DNA of 64,000 nucleotides from PALSA-1444 sp964291045 (GCF_964291045.1 NZ_OZ197277.1:992001-1056000), one strand, 5' to 3'. Counted from the first letter of the stretch, positions 27,335-36,733 are shown. Notes: generated by a model not told the origin, from the letters alone. Numbers and translations are program-made.

Positions 27335-27493
27335 ATGAAAACAGCTCTACTCATCTTAATGATGCTTGCCTCCATTTGCACCCTCTTCTCTTGCACCCCT
27401 TCAAAGAAAAAAACAGATTGCAATAAAGAGATCTGTAAATGCCTCTCTGACTGTGAATGCAGCTTAGAATGTGCTTGTAAAAAGCTGCTTTAA
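27335..27493 (+). CDS. Small cysteine-rich lipoprotein, metallothionein-like
   Basis: A 52-aa protein. The start is at ATG 27335 with AAGGA 6 bases upstream; an earlier in-frame ATG lacks a site. MKTALLILMMLASICTLFSC is a lipoprotein signal with the lipobox Cys at 20. The mature part has seven more Cys, in TDCNKEICKCLSDCECSLEC and ACKK: a C-x4-C-x-C-x3-C-x-C-x3-C-x-C series. Such CxC runs bind soft metals in metallothioneins, so metal binding at the membrane surface is plausible. A role in disulfide cross-linked envelope, as for the chlamydial small cysteine-rich lipoprotein OmcA, is the alternative. It neighbours cyoE, which fits a copper or redox context only loosely. Confidence 0.72.
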   Translation: MKTALLILMMLASICTLFSCTPSKKKTDCNKEICKCLSDCECSLECACKKLL

Positions 27494-27676
27494 AGATTTT
27501 ATTTTTAGATAAGAGATTTCTTGGATAGGCATGGGGATACCACGTTGATCAATAGCTGTTGATAAATCCACCATTTAAAAGAGCTGCAACACTAAGCACA
27601 GCTCTATGCATTTACGCTATTTGACAAGATTTTTCAATAAAAAATGTCTTTATTTTGCAGAATTAACCTACCTTCT

Positions 27677-30600
27677 TTATCTAGACTCTCCAGAAATCCT
27701 TGAAGGTTTAGGATCAGGCTCCATTTGAAAAAGCTCAGTCATTTGAATAGCCTCCCCATATAAATCCCTATTTTTTTCAACATATCTTCGAATGAATGCA
27801 CCGTAATCGTAAACTACATTTCTATAGAGTACAGGTTGCTCTGGCCTATCTTGAAGGTAAGGGCACATATCAGTGGGTAAGAGCTTTCTATCTGCTAGAG
27901 GAAGAGAGTCCCAAGTGATGATAGATTGTCGTCTTTGATAGCACTTCCAAGGATCCCAGGTAGATAAAAAGGCTTCAAAGGAAGATTCTGATAACTCTTC
28001 TAAAATACGGTTTCCGATGGCATCTATTTCTTGATCCGAAATCGCTACACACCGTCTAAAGAGCATTTCTTTACTCTCTAGTGGAAGAGATAACATCTTT
28101 TGCAACCTAATATGAAATGCCATGTACACTTCCACTTCATCTACAAAAAGAAGTGTTTTGATATAATCTTTAATCTTTTTATTCAGCTCTTCCAGTAAGA
28201 AAAATCCTTTTCCTGCCTTTTTGAGCTCTTCAGCAGTGATCGATATGTCTTGAAGTTTTCTCAGTTTGTGGTAGAGCCCTATCTCACTTAACGTAGTCAT
28301 GACACGGTCATCACAAGAGGCTAGCCCTTGGTGAATCAACAAAGCACTATGATGGCAAAACTCCTCATCTTCACTCATCATTTGAACGATTTGGAGAATC
28401 CGCCCTGCAAGCGCTTCCTTCGTTACACCATTTCGAAAATCTGCAGTTCCTGTCAGACGGTGAAGAAATTGTAAGAGGTTTTGGTGATCTTGAGCTGCTA
28501 AAAGAGTTTGATGGAGCTGATGACCTACTTTTTCAAAATCCATCAATCTGTTTTTTGCTTTTTCTTGCCAAAACTCAAGAGCTGAGAGGAGAGTATTAAA
28601 CTCTATGATGTATTCTTCTTCCGATTCCATAGAAAAATGAAACTGAATTCCTTCCACGTGAAGAGCTTCTTCTTGTAATCTAGTAATAACAGTAGGAGAG
28701 AGCCCAGAGCCCGTGAGATCAATTGTACGTCTCTCTCCATTACCACAAAAGCCTAGAGTGATGATCCAATTGGGTAAAGATGTTAGATTACGGCACCCTA
28801 CTAAATATAAATTTCCACCAAGATTCAGGGAATTAGGGAATGTAGTAAAAGTTGTGCAATCAGAAAGAATGAGATCTTTTTTTACTTCAAGTTCTTCTGG
28901 AAGAACTTGAAGAGCTGTACATCCAGATAGGTTAAGAGATCCTTTTACTTTAAGTCCTTTGGGGAGTGCTATAAGAGACGTGCAATCACAAAGAGTGAGA
29001 TCTCCTCTTACCTCAAGTTCTTCTGGGAGAACTTGAAGAGCTGTACATCTCGATAGATTAAGAGATCCTTTTACTTTAAGCCCTTTGGGGAGTGCTATAA
29101 GAGACGTGCAATCACAAAGAGTGAGATCTCCTCTTACCTCAAGTTCTTCTGGGAGAACTTGAAGAGCTGTACATCCAGATAGATTAAGAGATCCTTTTAC
29201 TTTAAGCCCTTTGGGGAGTGCTATAAGAGACGTGCAATCACAAAGAGTGAGATCTCCTCTTACCTCAAGTTCTTCTGGAAGCTGTATAAGAGCTCTACAT
29301 CCAGATAGGTTAAGAGTTCTTCCCAATTTAAACGCCGTAGGAAGTTTTGTAAGAGATGTGCAGTCACAAAGAGTAAGATCTCCTCTTACCTCAAGTTCTT
29401 CTGGGAGCTGTATAAGAGCTCTACATCCAGATAGGTTAAGGGATTTTTTCACTTTAAACGCCGTAGGAAGTTTTGTAAGAGATGTGCAGTCACAAAGAGT
29501 AAGATCTCCTCTTACCTCAAGTTCTTCTGGGAGCTGTATAAGAGCTCTACATCCAGATAGGTTAAGGGATTTTTTCACTTTAAACGCCGTAGGAAGTTTT
29601 GTAAGAGATGTGCAGTCACAAAGAGTAAGATCTCCTCTTACCTCAAGTTCTTCTGGGAGCTGTATAAGAGCTCTACATCCAGATATATCAAGACTTTCTT
29701 TTATTTTAAGCCCTCTAGGTAGGACTGTAAGGCCTGTGCAATCACAAAGATTGAGGTCTCCTTCTACCTTAAGTTCTTCTGGGAGAACTTGAAGTGCTAT
29801 ACATCCCCTTAAAGTAAGAGATCCTTCCACTTTAAGCTCCTTAGGAAATTTTGTAAGAGATGTGCAATGAGAAAGATTAAGATCTCCTCCTACCTCAAGT
29901 CCTTCAGGGAGCTGTGTAAGAGCTGTACATCCAGATAGATTAAAAAATCCCTCCACTTTAAGCCCTCTAGGTAAGGATATAAGAGACGCACAATAAGAGA
30001 GGTCAATATCTCCTCCTACCTCAAGTTCTTTAGAGAGCTGTGTAAGAGCCGTACATCCAGATAGATTAAAAAATCCCTCCACTTTAAGCCCTCTAGGTAG
30101 GACTGTAAGGCCTCTGCAATAAGAAAGATTGAGGTCTCCTTCTACCTCAAGTTCTTCTGGAAGTTGTGTAAGAGCCGTACATCCAGATAGGTTAAGAAAT
30201 CCCCCCACTTTAAGCCCTCTAGGTAGGACTATAAGGCCTCTGCAATAAGAAAGATTGAGGTCTCCTTCTACCTCAAGTTCTTCTGGGAGTTGTGTAAGAG
30301 CCGTACATCCAGATAGGCTAAGAAATCCGCCCACTTTAAGCTCTTTAGGTAGTGCTATAAGAGACGTACAATCAGAAAGATCGAGATCCCCTTCTACCTC
30401 AAGTTCTTCTGGGAGTTGTGTAAGAGCCGTACATCCAGATACGTTAAGAAATCCCCCCACTTTAAGCCCTCTAGGTAGGACTGTAAGGCCTCTGCAATCA
30501 CAAAGATTGAGGTCTCCTTCTACCTCAAGTTCTTCAGGGAGTTGTGTAAGAGCCCTACATCCAGATAGGCTAAGAAATCCACTCACTTTAAGCTCTTTAG

Positions 30601-33301
30601 GTAGTGCTATAAGAGACGTACAACCAGAAAGATCGAGATCCTCTTCTACCTCAAGTTCTTCAGGGAGTTGTGTAAGAGCCCTACATTCAGATAAGGTAAG
30701 AGATCCCCCCACTTTAAGCCCTCTAGGTAGGACTGTAAGGCTTCTGCAATAAGAAAGATTGAGGTCTCCTTCTACCTCAAGTTCTTCAGGAAGTTGTGTA
30801 AGAGCCCTGCATTCAGATAGGTTAAGAGATCCCCCCACTTTAAGCACTCTAGGTAAGACTGTAAGGCGCGTGCAATCAGAAAGATTGAGGTCTCCTTGTA
30901 CCTCAAGTTCTTCAGGAAGTTGTGTAAGAGCCCTGCATTCAGATAGGTTAAGAGATCCCCCCACTTTAAGCCCTCTAGGTAGGACTGTAAGGCCTGTACA
31001 ATAAGAAAGATCGAGATCCCCTTCTACCTCAAGCTCTTCAGAGAGCTGCGTAAGATCCCTACATCTATATAGGTTAAGAGATCCTCCTACTTTAAGTCCT
31101 CTAGATAGGACTGTAAGGCCTGTGCAACAAGGAAGATCGAGATCTCCTTCTACCTCAAGTTCTTCAGAAAGATGTGTCAAAGCTGTACAGCTTGATAAAC
31201 TAAGAGAGCCCCCTACTTTAAGCTTTTTTGGTAAAGTTGTCAGAGACGTGCAATCAGAGATGTTAATATTAAGCCCTACATCAAGTTCTTCAGGAAGATG
31301 CGTCAGAGCTGTACATCTAGACAGGTCAAAACTCATCCCTACCCTAAGTTTTTTTGGTAGCGTTGTAAGAGATGTGCAGTAAGAGATAGTAAGATATTGT
31401 TCTACTTCCAGTTCCTCAGGAAGAGCTTGAAGAGCTGTACATTGCCAGATATAAAGAGCCCTTCCTATTTTAAGCTCTTTAGGCAGTGTTGTAAGACCTG
31501 TACAATCAAAGAGGTGAAAATCTAATCCTACCTTAAGTTTTTCAGAGAAAATTTGAAGAGCTGTACATCCCGAGAGCTTAAGAGAGCCTCCCACTTTAAG
31601 TTCTTTAGATAGGATAATAAGAGCTGTACAATCAGAAAGATCAAGATCTTCTTCTACCTCAAGTTCTTCAGGAAGATGTGTCAAAGCTGTACATCCTGAG
31701 AGCTTAAGAGAGCCTCCCACTTTAACCCTCTTCAATATCGCTGTAAGAGCCTTGCAATCAGAGAGGTCAAGATTTCCCCTCATCTCAAGTTCTTCAGGAA
31801 GATGTGTAATGGCTGTACATCCTGAGAGCTTAAGAGAGCCTCCTACTTTAAGCCCCTTCGGTATTTCTGTAAGAGATATGCAGTTAGAAAGATCAAGATC
31901 TTGTTCTATCTCAAGTCCTTCTGGAAGATGTGTCAAAGCTGTACATCCTGAGAGCTTAAGAGAGCCTCTTATTTTAAGTCCCTTCGGTATTTCTGTAAGA
32001 GATGTACAGTTAGAGAGATCAAGATCTTGTTCTATCTTAAGTTCTTTAGGGATCACTTGAAGAGCTGTACATCTTGATAGATTAAGAGAGCCTCTAACTT
32101 TCATCCCCTTAGGGAGTGCTGTAAGAGATATGCAATCAGAAAGATAGAGATCGCCTTCAACCTCAAGCCCTTCAGAAAGATGTGTTAAAGCTGTGCTTCC
32201 TGACAAAATAAGAGATCTGCCTACCTTAAGACCTCTAGGCATTTCTGTAAGAGCTGTATAATCAGAAAGATTAAGATCTTTTCCAATTTCAAGCTTTTGG
32301 AATAGAAGAGTGAGTGCTGTACATCCCTGTAGTTCAAGAGATCCTTTCACTTTAAATCCCTTAGGTATTTCCATAAGGGATGTACAATCAGAAAGGTTAA
32401 GATCTTGTTCTACATCGAGTTTTTCAGGAAGAGTTTGAAGATGTGTACATCCTAATAGACTAAGAGATCCTGCCACTTTAAGCCCTTTTGGTATTGCGGT
32501 AAGAGCTGTAGAATAAGAAAGATCAAGATCTTGTTCTATTTCAAGTTCTTCAGGAAGATGCGTCAAAGCTATACATCTTGAAAGGGTAAGAGAGCCTCTA
32601 ATTTTAAGGCCCTTAGGAAGTGTTGTAAGAGAGGGGCAATCAGAAATATTAAGAGAATAGGGTACATCAAGGCCTTCAGGAAGGTGTGTCAAAGCTGTAC
32701 ATCCTGATAGATGAAGGGATCCCCCTACTTTAGGTCTAGGGAATTCTGTAAGAGCTGTACAATCAGAGAGGCTAAGATAATCGCCTACCTCAAGTCCTTC
32801 AGAAAGATGTGTGAGAGCTGTACACCCCAACAGGTAAATAAAATCCTTTACTTTAAGTTTTTTAGGTAACGCCGTAAGAGAGGTGCAGTGCAGTATCCTT
32901 AAACTCCCCTCCACTTCAAAATTTTCAGGTAAAGAAGAAAGTCCAGAAAAATAAGAAAAAGTTACATCTCCTTTGACTTTAAGTTTGTGAGGCAAAAAGC
33001 AAAAGTCCTTATCAAGGTAATTGACCTCCTCTATATCTGAGAAATCAGCAAGAGATTGATCTCTACAGATCAGCGCTCCCTCTATTTCAACATCTTTAGA
33101 TTGTAAAAGAATAAAAGCACTCCCATTAGAGCCACAAATATCCACATTGCCTTTAATCAAAATTTGATCTGGCAAGTATTCTTCCGCATTTAATTGCTCT
33201 AATTCCTCTGCCAAAATGACCTTATAAGATTCTGTATTTTCTAGATGAGTCACTTGAGTGATGTGGTGAAGGGGCGAGCAATTAATATTTGAAATATGCA
33301 C
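27677..33301 (-). CDS. Giant LRR protein with NEL-type E3 ubiquitin ligase domain
   Basis: A predicted 1874-aa host-directed ubiquitin ligase. After about 100 residues without a Sec signal, roughly 70 leucine-rich repeats of 20 residues run to about 1515. They alternate as LPEELEVEGDLNLSDCTxLT and LPRGLKVGGSLNLSGCxALT. The C-terminus (about 1540-1874) matches the IpaH/SspH NEL domain: CDDRV holds the catalytic Cys (C1663, CxD motif), then FFLLEELNKKIKDYIKTLLF, VDEVEVYMAFHIRLQKML, KEMLF and FLSTWDPWKCY. NEL ligases are type III-secreted effectors whose LRR selects the substrate. The start is GTG at 33301 with TTGAGG 6 bases upstream; TTG 33313 overlaps that site. Single gene; function by homology. 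Confidence 0.88.
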   Translation of the reverse strand: MHISNINCSPLHHITQVTHLENTESYKVILAEELEQLNAEEYLPDQILIKGNVDICGSNGSAFILLQSKDVEIEGALICRDQSLADFSDIEEVNYLDKDFCFLPHKLKVKGDVTFSYFSGLSSLPENFEVEGSLRILHCTSLTALPKKLKVKDFIYLLGCTALTHLSEGLEVGDYLSLSDCTALTEFPRPKVGGSLHLSGCTALTHLPEGLDVPYSLNISDCPSLTTLPKGLKIRGSLTLSRCIALTHLPEELEIEQDLDLSYSTALTAIPKGLKVAGSLSLLGCTHLQTLPEKLDVEQDLNLSDCTSLMEIPKGFKVKGSLELQGCTALTLLFQKLEIGKDLNLSDYTALTEMPRGLKVGRSLILSGSTALTHLSEGLEVEGDLYLSDCISLTALPKGMKVRGSLNLSRCTALQVIPKELKIEQDLDLSNCTSLTEIPKGLKIRGSLKLSGCTALTHLPEGLEIEQDLDLSNCISLTEIPKGLKVGGSLKLSGCTAITHLPEELEMRGNLDLSDCKALTAILKRVKVGGSLKLSGCTALTHLPEELEVEEDLDLSDCTALIILSKELKVGGSLKLSGCTALQIFSEKLKVGLDFHLFDCTGLTTLPKELKIGRALYIWQCTALQALPEELEVEQYLTISYCTSLTTLPKKLRVGMSFDLSRCTALTHLPEELDVGLNINISDCTSLTTLPKKLKVGGSLSLSSCTALTHLSEELEVEGDLDLPCCTGLTVLSRGLKVGGSLNLYRCRDLTQLSEELEVEGDLDLSYCTGLTVLPRGLKVGGSLNLSECRALTQLPEELEVQGDLNLSDCTRLTVLPRVLKVGGSLNLSECRALTQLPEELEVEGDLNLSYCRSLTVLPRGLKVGGSLTLSECRALTQLPEELEVEEDLDLSGCTSLIALPKELKVSGFLSLSGCRALTQLPEELEVEGDLNLCDCRGLTVLPRGLKVGGFLNVSGCTALTQLPEELEVEGDLDLSDCTSLIALPKELKVGGFLSLSGCTALTQLPEELEVEGDLNLSYCRGLIVLPRGLKVGGFLNLSGCTALTQLPEELEVEGDLNLSYCRGLTVLPRGLKVEGFFNLSGCTALTQLSKELEVGGDIDLSYCASLISLPRGLKVEGFFNLSGCTALTQLPEGLEVGGDLNLSHCTSLTKFPKELKVEGSLTLRGCIALQVLPEELKVEGDLNLCDCTGLTVLPRGLKIKESLDISGCRALIQLPEELEVRGDLTLCDCTSLTKLPTAFKVKKSLNLSGCRALIQLPEELEVRGDLTLCDCTSLTKLPTAFKVKKSLNLSGCRALIQLPEELEVRGDLTLCDCTSLTKLPTAFKLGRTLNLSGCRALIQLPEELEVRGDLTLCDCTSLIALPKGLKVKGSLNLSGCTALQVLPEELEVRGDLTLCDCTSLIALPKGLKVKGSLNLSRCTALQVLPEELEVRGDLTLCDCTSLIALPKGLKVKGSLNLSGCTALQVLPEELEVKKDLILSDCTTFTTFPNSLNLGGNLYLVGCRNLTSLPNWIITLGFCGNGERRTIDLTGSGLSPTVITRLQEEALHVEGIQFHFSMESEEEYIIEFNTLLSALEFWQEKAKNRLMDFEKVGHQLHQTLLAAQDHQNLLQFLHRLTGTADFRNGVTKEALAGRILQIVQMMSEDEEFCHHSALLIHQGLASCDDRVMTTLSEIGLYHKLRKLQDISITAEELKKAGKGFFLLEELNKKIKDYIKTLLFVDEVEVYMAFHIRLQKMLSLPLESKEMLFRRCVAISDQEIDAIGNRILEELSESSFEAFLSTWDPWKCYQRRQSIITWDSLPLADRKLLPTDMCPYLQDRPEQPVLYRNVVYDYGAFIRRYVEKNRDLYGEAIQMTELFQMEPDPKPSRISGESR
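28876..29690 (-). repeat. Near-identical 120-bp tandem repeats inside the LRR gene
   Basis: Six to seven units of 120 bp (two 20-residue LRRs each) are almost identical at the DNA level. Three encode TSLIALPKGLKVKGSLNLSG and three encode TSLTKLPTAFKVKKSLNLSG. Elsewhere in the gene the same 120-bp period is diverged. This indicates recent tandem duplication and a likely site of copy-number change. Assembly collapse is also possible here. Confidence 0.85.
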
Positions 33302-33873
33302 TATGATCCTCAATATTTTTTTAATAAAGGTCTATATCTTTCATAATTTTTGATTTAATTGCATTAAAAAAAATATAAAAAGAAAAGGCGTATTACATGG
33401 GCCTATAAATACTTAGAGTGTGTTGCCCTTATCCATAGGCAATCACAAAATGGATAGCCTCTTATACCAAAGAGAAAAATAGATGAGATGATGCTCAATA
33501 TGAACACTATACAATCATATAATATTAGCAATCTTACGGCCTTGCTTTGAGAAAATGCATTCAAATAATCAATAGACTTCTTTCAAAACTAGAATTTTGA
33601 AGAGAGTTCATATAAAATATTTCCTTTGTTGCATAAGGTTTCAAAATATAGAAAAAAATGCTTATAATTCTCTTTTCCCAGGAACTTTTATCTACTTTTT
33701 CAGCTCATTTTAAGCCCTTTCCCCAAGACAAATGCAACACATCCGAAATCATAGTAAAGTAGATGCTTCCCCTCCATCGAAAAATCCGGAAAAATAACTA
33801 GAGTCAATCTAGGGCTGTTTTAGGTTAGATAGAGCACTACAGATGGAAAATTCTTGAGAAAAAGGATCTCTTT
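33302..33873. other. 572-base intergenic region with a MITE-like remnant
   Basis: Separates the LRR gene start from the end of cyoD, both on the minus strand. The part next to the LRR gene is A+T-rich and should hold its promoter. Bases 33622-33744 are an IS-derived remnant, described separately. No open frame with a ribosome site is seen. Confidence 0.6.
33622..33744 (-). mobile_element. MITE-like internally deleted copy of the IS903-like element
   Basis: The left end TTTGTTGCATAAGGTTTCAA matches the right terminus of the element at 14382 read inward. The right end (TCATTTTAAG ... AAATGCAACACATCC) matches its left terminus at 13282. The two join at CTTTTATCTACTTTTTC, a sequence present near both ends of the full element (CTTTTATCC-TTTTTT). 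About 120 bp remain and no transposase. No clear target duplication is left. Confidence 0.7.
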
Positions 33874-34200
33874 TTAAGCCCCCATTACCATCATCTGATG
33901 GTTGAGGTTATTCATCACCCAAAGAGATCCTCCAATCACAACAAAAAGAATGCATAACGTGAAAGCTAAAATACCCATACCCCACTGAGAGTTTTCTTCA
34001 AATCCTATTTGAAGAAAACAGATCATTTGGACAAGAATTTGCAAAAAAGAGAGCACTATCACTGTTAGTGATATCCAGTGACTACTCACGAGTTTCATTT
34101 TGATGGTGAGGTAAGTCCCTAATATGATAAGAGATGAAAGAGCCCACCCTGTTATTGTGGGAATAAATTTCTGATTCCACTTAGAAGAATAACTCATCAT
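33874..34200 (-). CDS. cyoD: Cytochrome o ubiquinol oxidase subunit IV
   Basis: A 108-aa small membrane subunit of the bo3 quinol oxidase. Three hydrophobic helices are visible (about 18-38, 45-65, 78-100), with the family-like LSFLQILVQMICFLQIG. The start is the ATG at 34200, overlapping the cyoC stop as ATGA and with AAGGAG 8 bases upstream; the longer upstream frame is antisense-free but lies inside cyoC. Last gene of cyoABCD. Confidence 0.88.
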   Translation of the reverse strand: MMSYSSKWNQKFIPTITGWALSSLIILGTYLTIKMKLVSSHWISLTVIVLSFLQILVQMICFLQIGFEENSQWGMGILAFTLCILFVVIGGSLWVMNNLNHQMMVMGA

Positions 34201-34814
34201 AAGGCCGCTCCTTTTAAGATGATAAGTGACCAAATAAGCACCCAAACGATGTTGAGAAATTGCCAAAACAGTTTTAGACAGTTAGCTCTTCTGATATGCA
34301 CTCTTAGATTTAACTTCGTTTTAAAAGAAAGTAGCAAAAGAGCTGTCCATAAAAGTCCTAATATCACATGCAACGTGTGCGTTCCTATCACGGTATAAAA
34401 TGCAGAAAGACATCCATTACTATCCCATCTGTACCCTTGATAGGTTAACTGCTGAAACTGCTGCATTTGCAACTTTAAAAAAATGAATCCAAGACAAAGG
34501 ATCGAAGCTAGAGAAACCCCAGCAACCTGTTTTTTATTTTGATAAAGAAAGCTTAAACTAAGTCCTGATATTGCACTTAACGTTACAAAAGTGATTGTTT
34601 GCATCAAGAACGACTCTTGAAACCCCTTTCCTTGGAGTGATTTCATAACCTCAGGGTTAAAGAGAACAAAATAGGTCGCAAAAAGAGTTCCAAAGAGAAT
34701 GAGGTCACTAAGTAAATAGATCCAAAAACCCAGCACTGTTTTTTCATGAAGCGCCTCTTGCTCCTTAACGGCATGAAGATGAGGCTCTATCTTATCTTTT
34801 CTTTGCCCTCTCAT
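34197..34814 (-). CDS. cyoC: Cytochrome o ubiquinol oxidase subunit III
   Basis: A 205-aa integral membrane subunit with five helices, typical of heme-copper oxidase subunit III (FWIYLLSDLILFGTLFATYF, then IGTHTLHVILGLLWTALLLL). Length matches E. coli CyoC (204). It overlaps cyoB by ATGA upstream and cyoD by ATGA downstream. It stabilises the catalytic subunit and carries no cofactor. Confidence 0.93.
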   Translation of the reverse strand: MRGQRKDKIEPHLHAVKEQEALHEKTVLGFWIYLLSDLILFGTLFATYFVLFNPEVMKSLQGKGFQESFLMQTITFVTLSAISGLSLSFLYQNKKQVAGVSLASILCLGFIFLKLQMQQFQQLTYQGYRWDSNGCLSAFYTVIGTHTLHVILGLLWTALLLLSFKTKLNLRVHIRRANCLKLFWQFLNIVWVLIWSLIILKGAAL

Positions 34815-36733
34815 AACATATCCTTAGAGACAGTAAACTCTGTCTCCTTTGTATAAAATCTCACAAAAAGAGCGCCAAGAATCAAAATAGCGCTAATGAT
34901 GGCTAGCCAAAATAAATACCAAATCATCCCAAATCCCAAAAGAAAACTGAGCATTCCAATAAAGGGGCCAATTCCGCTATTTTTCGGCATATGAAACGGC
35001 TCATCACTTAACTGCTCCCTTTTCACGCCTTGCTGCTTGAGTACCCAAAATGCATCTTTTTCTGTAACGATGGGAATAGTTGCAAAATTATAAAAAGGAG
35101 GAGGTGACGCTGTCATCCATTCTAACGTTCTTCCATTCCAAGGATCTCCTGTCTTGTCTTGATCTTGTTCTTTGATGCTTATATAAAGCTGAAGAACTTG
35201 AAGTCCAAACCCGATCAACATGATAAGCGCGCCAATTGATGCCACAATAAAAAGAGGTTGCCATCCTAAAGATGCGCTATAGTGAGAGAGTCTTCTCGTA
35301 GCTCCCATAAGGCCTAAGATATAAAGCGGCATGAAGGCGACAAAAAAACCGATGATCCAACACCAAAACGCATATTTACCGATCCTTTCATTGAGCTTAA
35401 ACCCTGTAAATTTAGGGAACCAATAAGAGTAGGCAGCAAAAAAACCAAAGAGAACCCCTCCAATAATCACTGTATGAAAATGAGCGACTAAAAATAAGCT
35501 ATTATGTAGCTGAAAATCAACAGCTGGAATGGCCATTAACACACCTGCCATACCTCCTAGTGTAAAGGTGACGATAAACCCTAAAAACCACAGCATAGGT
35601 GTTTTAAAATGCACCCTTCCCCTATGCATGGTAAAGAGCCAGTTAAACACCTTCACACCTGTAGGAATCGCAATCACCATGGTCATAATGCCAAAAAATG
35701 CATTTACATTCGCTCCTGCTCCCATGGTAAAAAAGTGGTGAAGCCATACAAGAAAAGAGAGAAAGGCAATACCCATTAAAGCAGCTACCATCGAGGTGTA
35801 GCCAAAAAGCCTTTTTTGAGAAAAGACCGACACAATTTCAGAAAAAACCCCAAATGCGGGAAGCACTAAAATATACACTTCCGGATGTCCCCATGCCCAG
35901 ATGAGATTCACATACATCATGGGGTTACCTCCTAGATTAGAGGTAAAAAAATGGGTCCCGATCAACCGATCGGTTGTGAGCATGCTGGCTGTTGCAGTCA
36001 GTATGGGAAAAGCAAAAATCACAAGTAGCACAGTTGCAAGCGATGCCCACACAAAAATCGGCATCTTCATGAGCGTCATTCCAGGACACCGCATTTTTAA
36101 AATCGTCACAAGAAAGTTAATGCCAGAAAGAAGAGTTCCCACCCCTGAAATCTGCACGCTCCATAGCCAATAATCCACACCTACTCCTGGACTATACTCT
36201 AACGTAGAAAGAGGGGGGTATGCTGTCCATCCCGTGCCAGCAAACACCCCAATAACAAGTGAGACTAAAATAAACAAAGAGCCTGAGCTAAAGAGCCAAA
36301 AGCTTAAAGAGTTTAAAAAAGGGAAAGCGACATCTCTTGCTCCAATTTGTAAAGGAACCAAAAGGTTCATCATCCCAAATGTGACTCCCATACCTACAAA
36401 GAAAATCATCGTGACGCCGTGAGCGGTAAAAATTTGCTGAAAGTGAGACGGGCTTAAATACCCCATTGAACCCTCAACTGCCATGGCTTGCTGCGCTCTC
36501 ATCATCCCTGCATCAATCAGCCCTTTTGAGAGCATGATAAAAGAGACAACAATGTACATGATCCCAATCTTTTTATGATCAACCGATGTGAGCCACTCCT
36601 TCCATAGCCATTTCCATTTATGGAGATACGTTAAAAGGATGATCACACCAATGAGCCCTAAAAACATCGAAAACCCGGCTGCATATTCAATCATATCGTG
36701 CTTAAAGGCATGAAGAGAGAGTCTTCCCATCAT
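34811..36733 (-). CDS. cyoB: Cytochrome o ubiquinol oxidase subunit I
   Basis: Catalytic subunit: oxidises quinol, reduces oxygen to water at the heme o3-CuB centre and pumps protons. The 640-aa protein has about 14-15 helices. Visible signatures are TAHGVTM (low-spin heme ligand), WAWGHPEVYILVLP (CuB ligand H283 with the cross-linked Y287), LHHFFTMG (the CuB His pair) and VAHFHTVIIGG (heme ligands). ATG 36733 overlaps the cyoA stop by 4 bases. It is 23 residues shorter than E. coli CyoB, mainly at the C-terminus. Confidence 0.97.
   Translation of the reverse strand: MMGRLSLHAFKHDMIEYAAGFSMFLGLIGVIILLTYLHKWKWLWKEWLTSVDHKKIGIMYIVVSFIMLSKGLIDAGMMRAQQAMAVEGSMGYLSPSHFQQIFTAHGVTMIFFVGMGVTFGMMNLLVPLQIGARDVAFPFLNSLSFWLFSSGSLFILVSLVIGVFAGTGWTAYPPLSTLEYSPGVGVDYWLWSVQISGVGTLLSGINFLVTILKMRCPGMTLMKMPIFVWASLATVLLVIFAFPILTATASMLTTDRLIGTHFFTSNLGGNPMMYVNLIWAWGHPEVYILVLPAFGVFSEIVSVFSQKRLFGYTSMVAALMGIAFLSFLVWLHHFFTMGAGANVNAFFGIMTMVIAIPTGVKVFNWLFTMHRGRVHFKTPMLWFLGFIVTFTLGGMAGVLMAIPAVDFQLHNSLFLVAHFHTVIIGGVLFGFFAAYSYWFPKFTGFKLNERIGKYAFWCWIIGFFVAFMPLYILGLMGATRRLSHYSASLGWQPLFIVASIGALIMLIGFGLQVLQLYISIKEQDQDKTGDPWNGRTLEWMTASPPPFYNFATIPIVTEKDAFWVLKQQGVKREQLSDEPFHMPKNSGIGPFIGMLSFLLGFGMIWYLFWLAIISAILILGALFVRFYTKETEFTVSKDML

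Noticed and set aside
29211..32060. Long open frames on the + strand opposite the LRR gene with repeated Ser-rich units.
   Set aside because: They mirror the 120-bp coding period of the LRR gene in an antisense frame, lack ribosome sites and show no independent features. They are shadows.
28876..32900. Regularly spaced repeats resembling a CRISPR-like array.
   Set aside because: Repeats are continuous coding DNA in the LRR gene with no unique spacers. No cas gene is present, so neither CRISPR nor a Craspase-type link for the CHAT proteins is supported.
33416..33430. GAGTGTGTTGCCC as a further IS903-like terminus.
   Set aside because: Similarity covers only about 10 bases and does not continue inward as it does at 33622, 13282 and 14382.
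33835..33873. Terminator after cyoD.
   Set aside because: Only a short A/T stem can be drawn (AAAAAG with CTTTTT), too weak to report.
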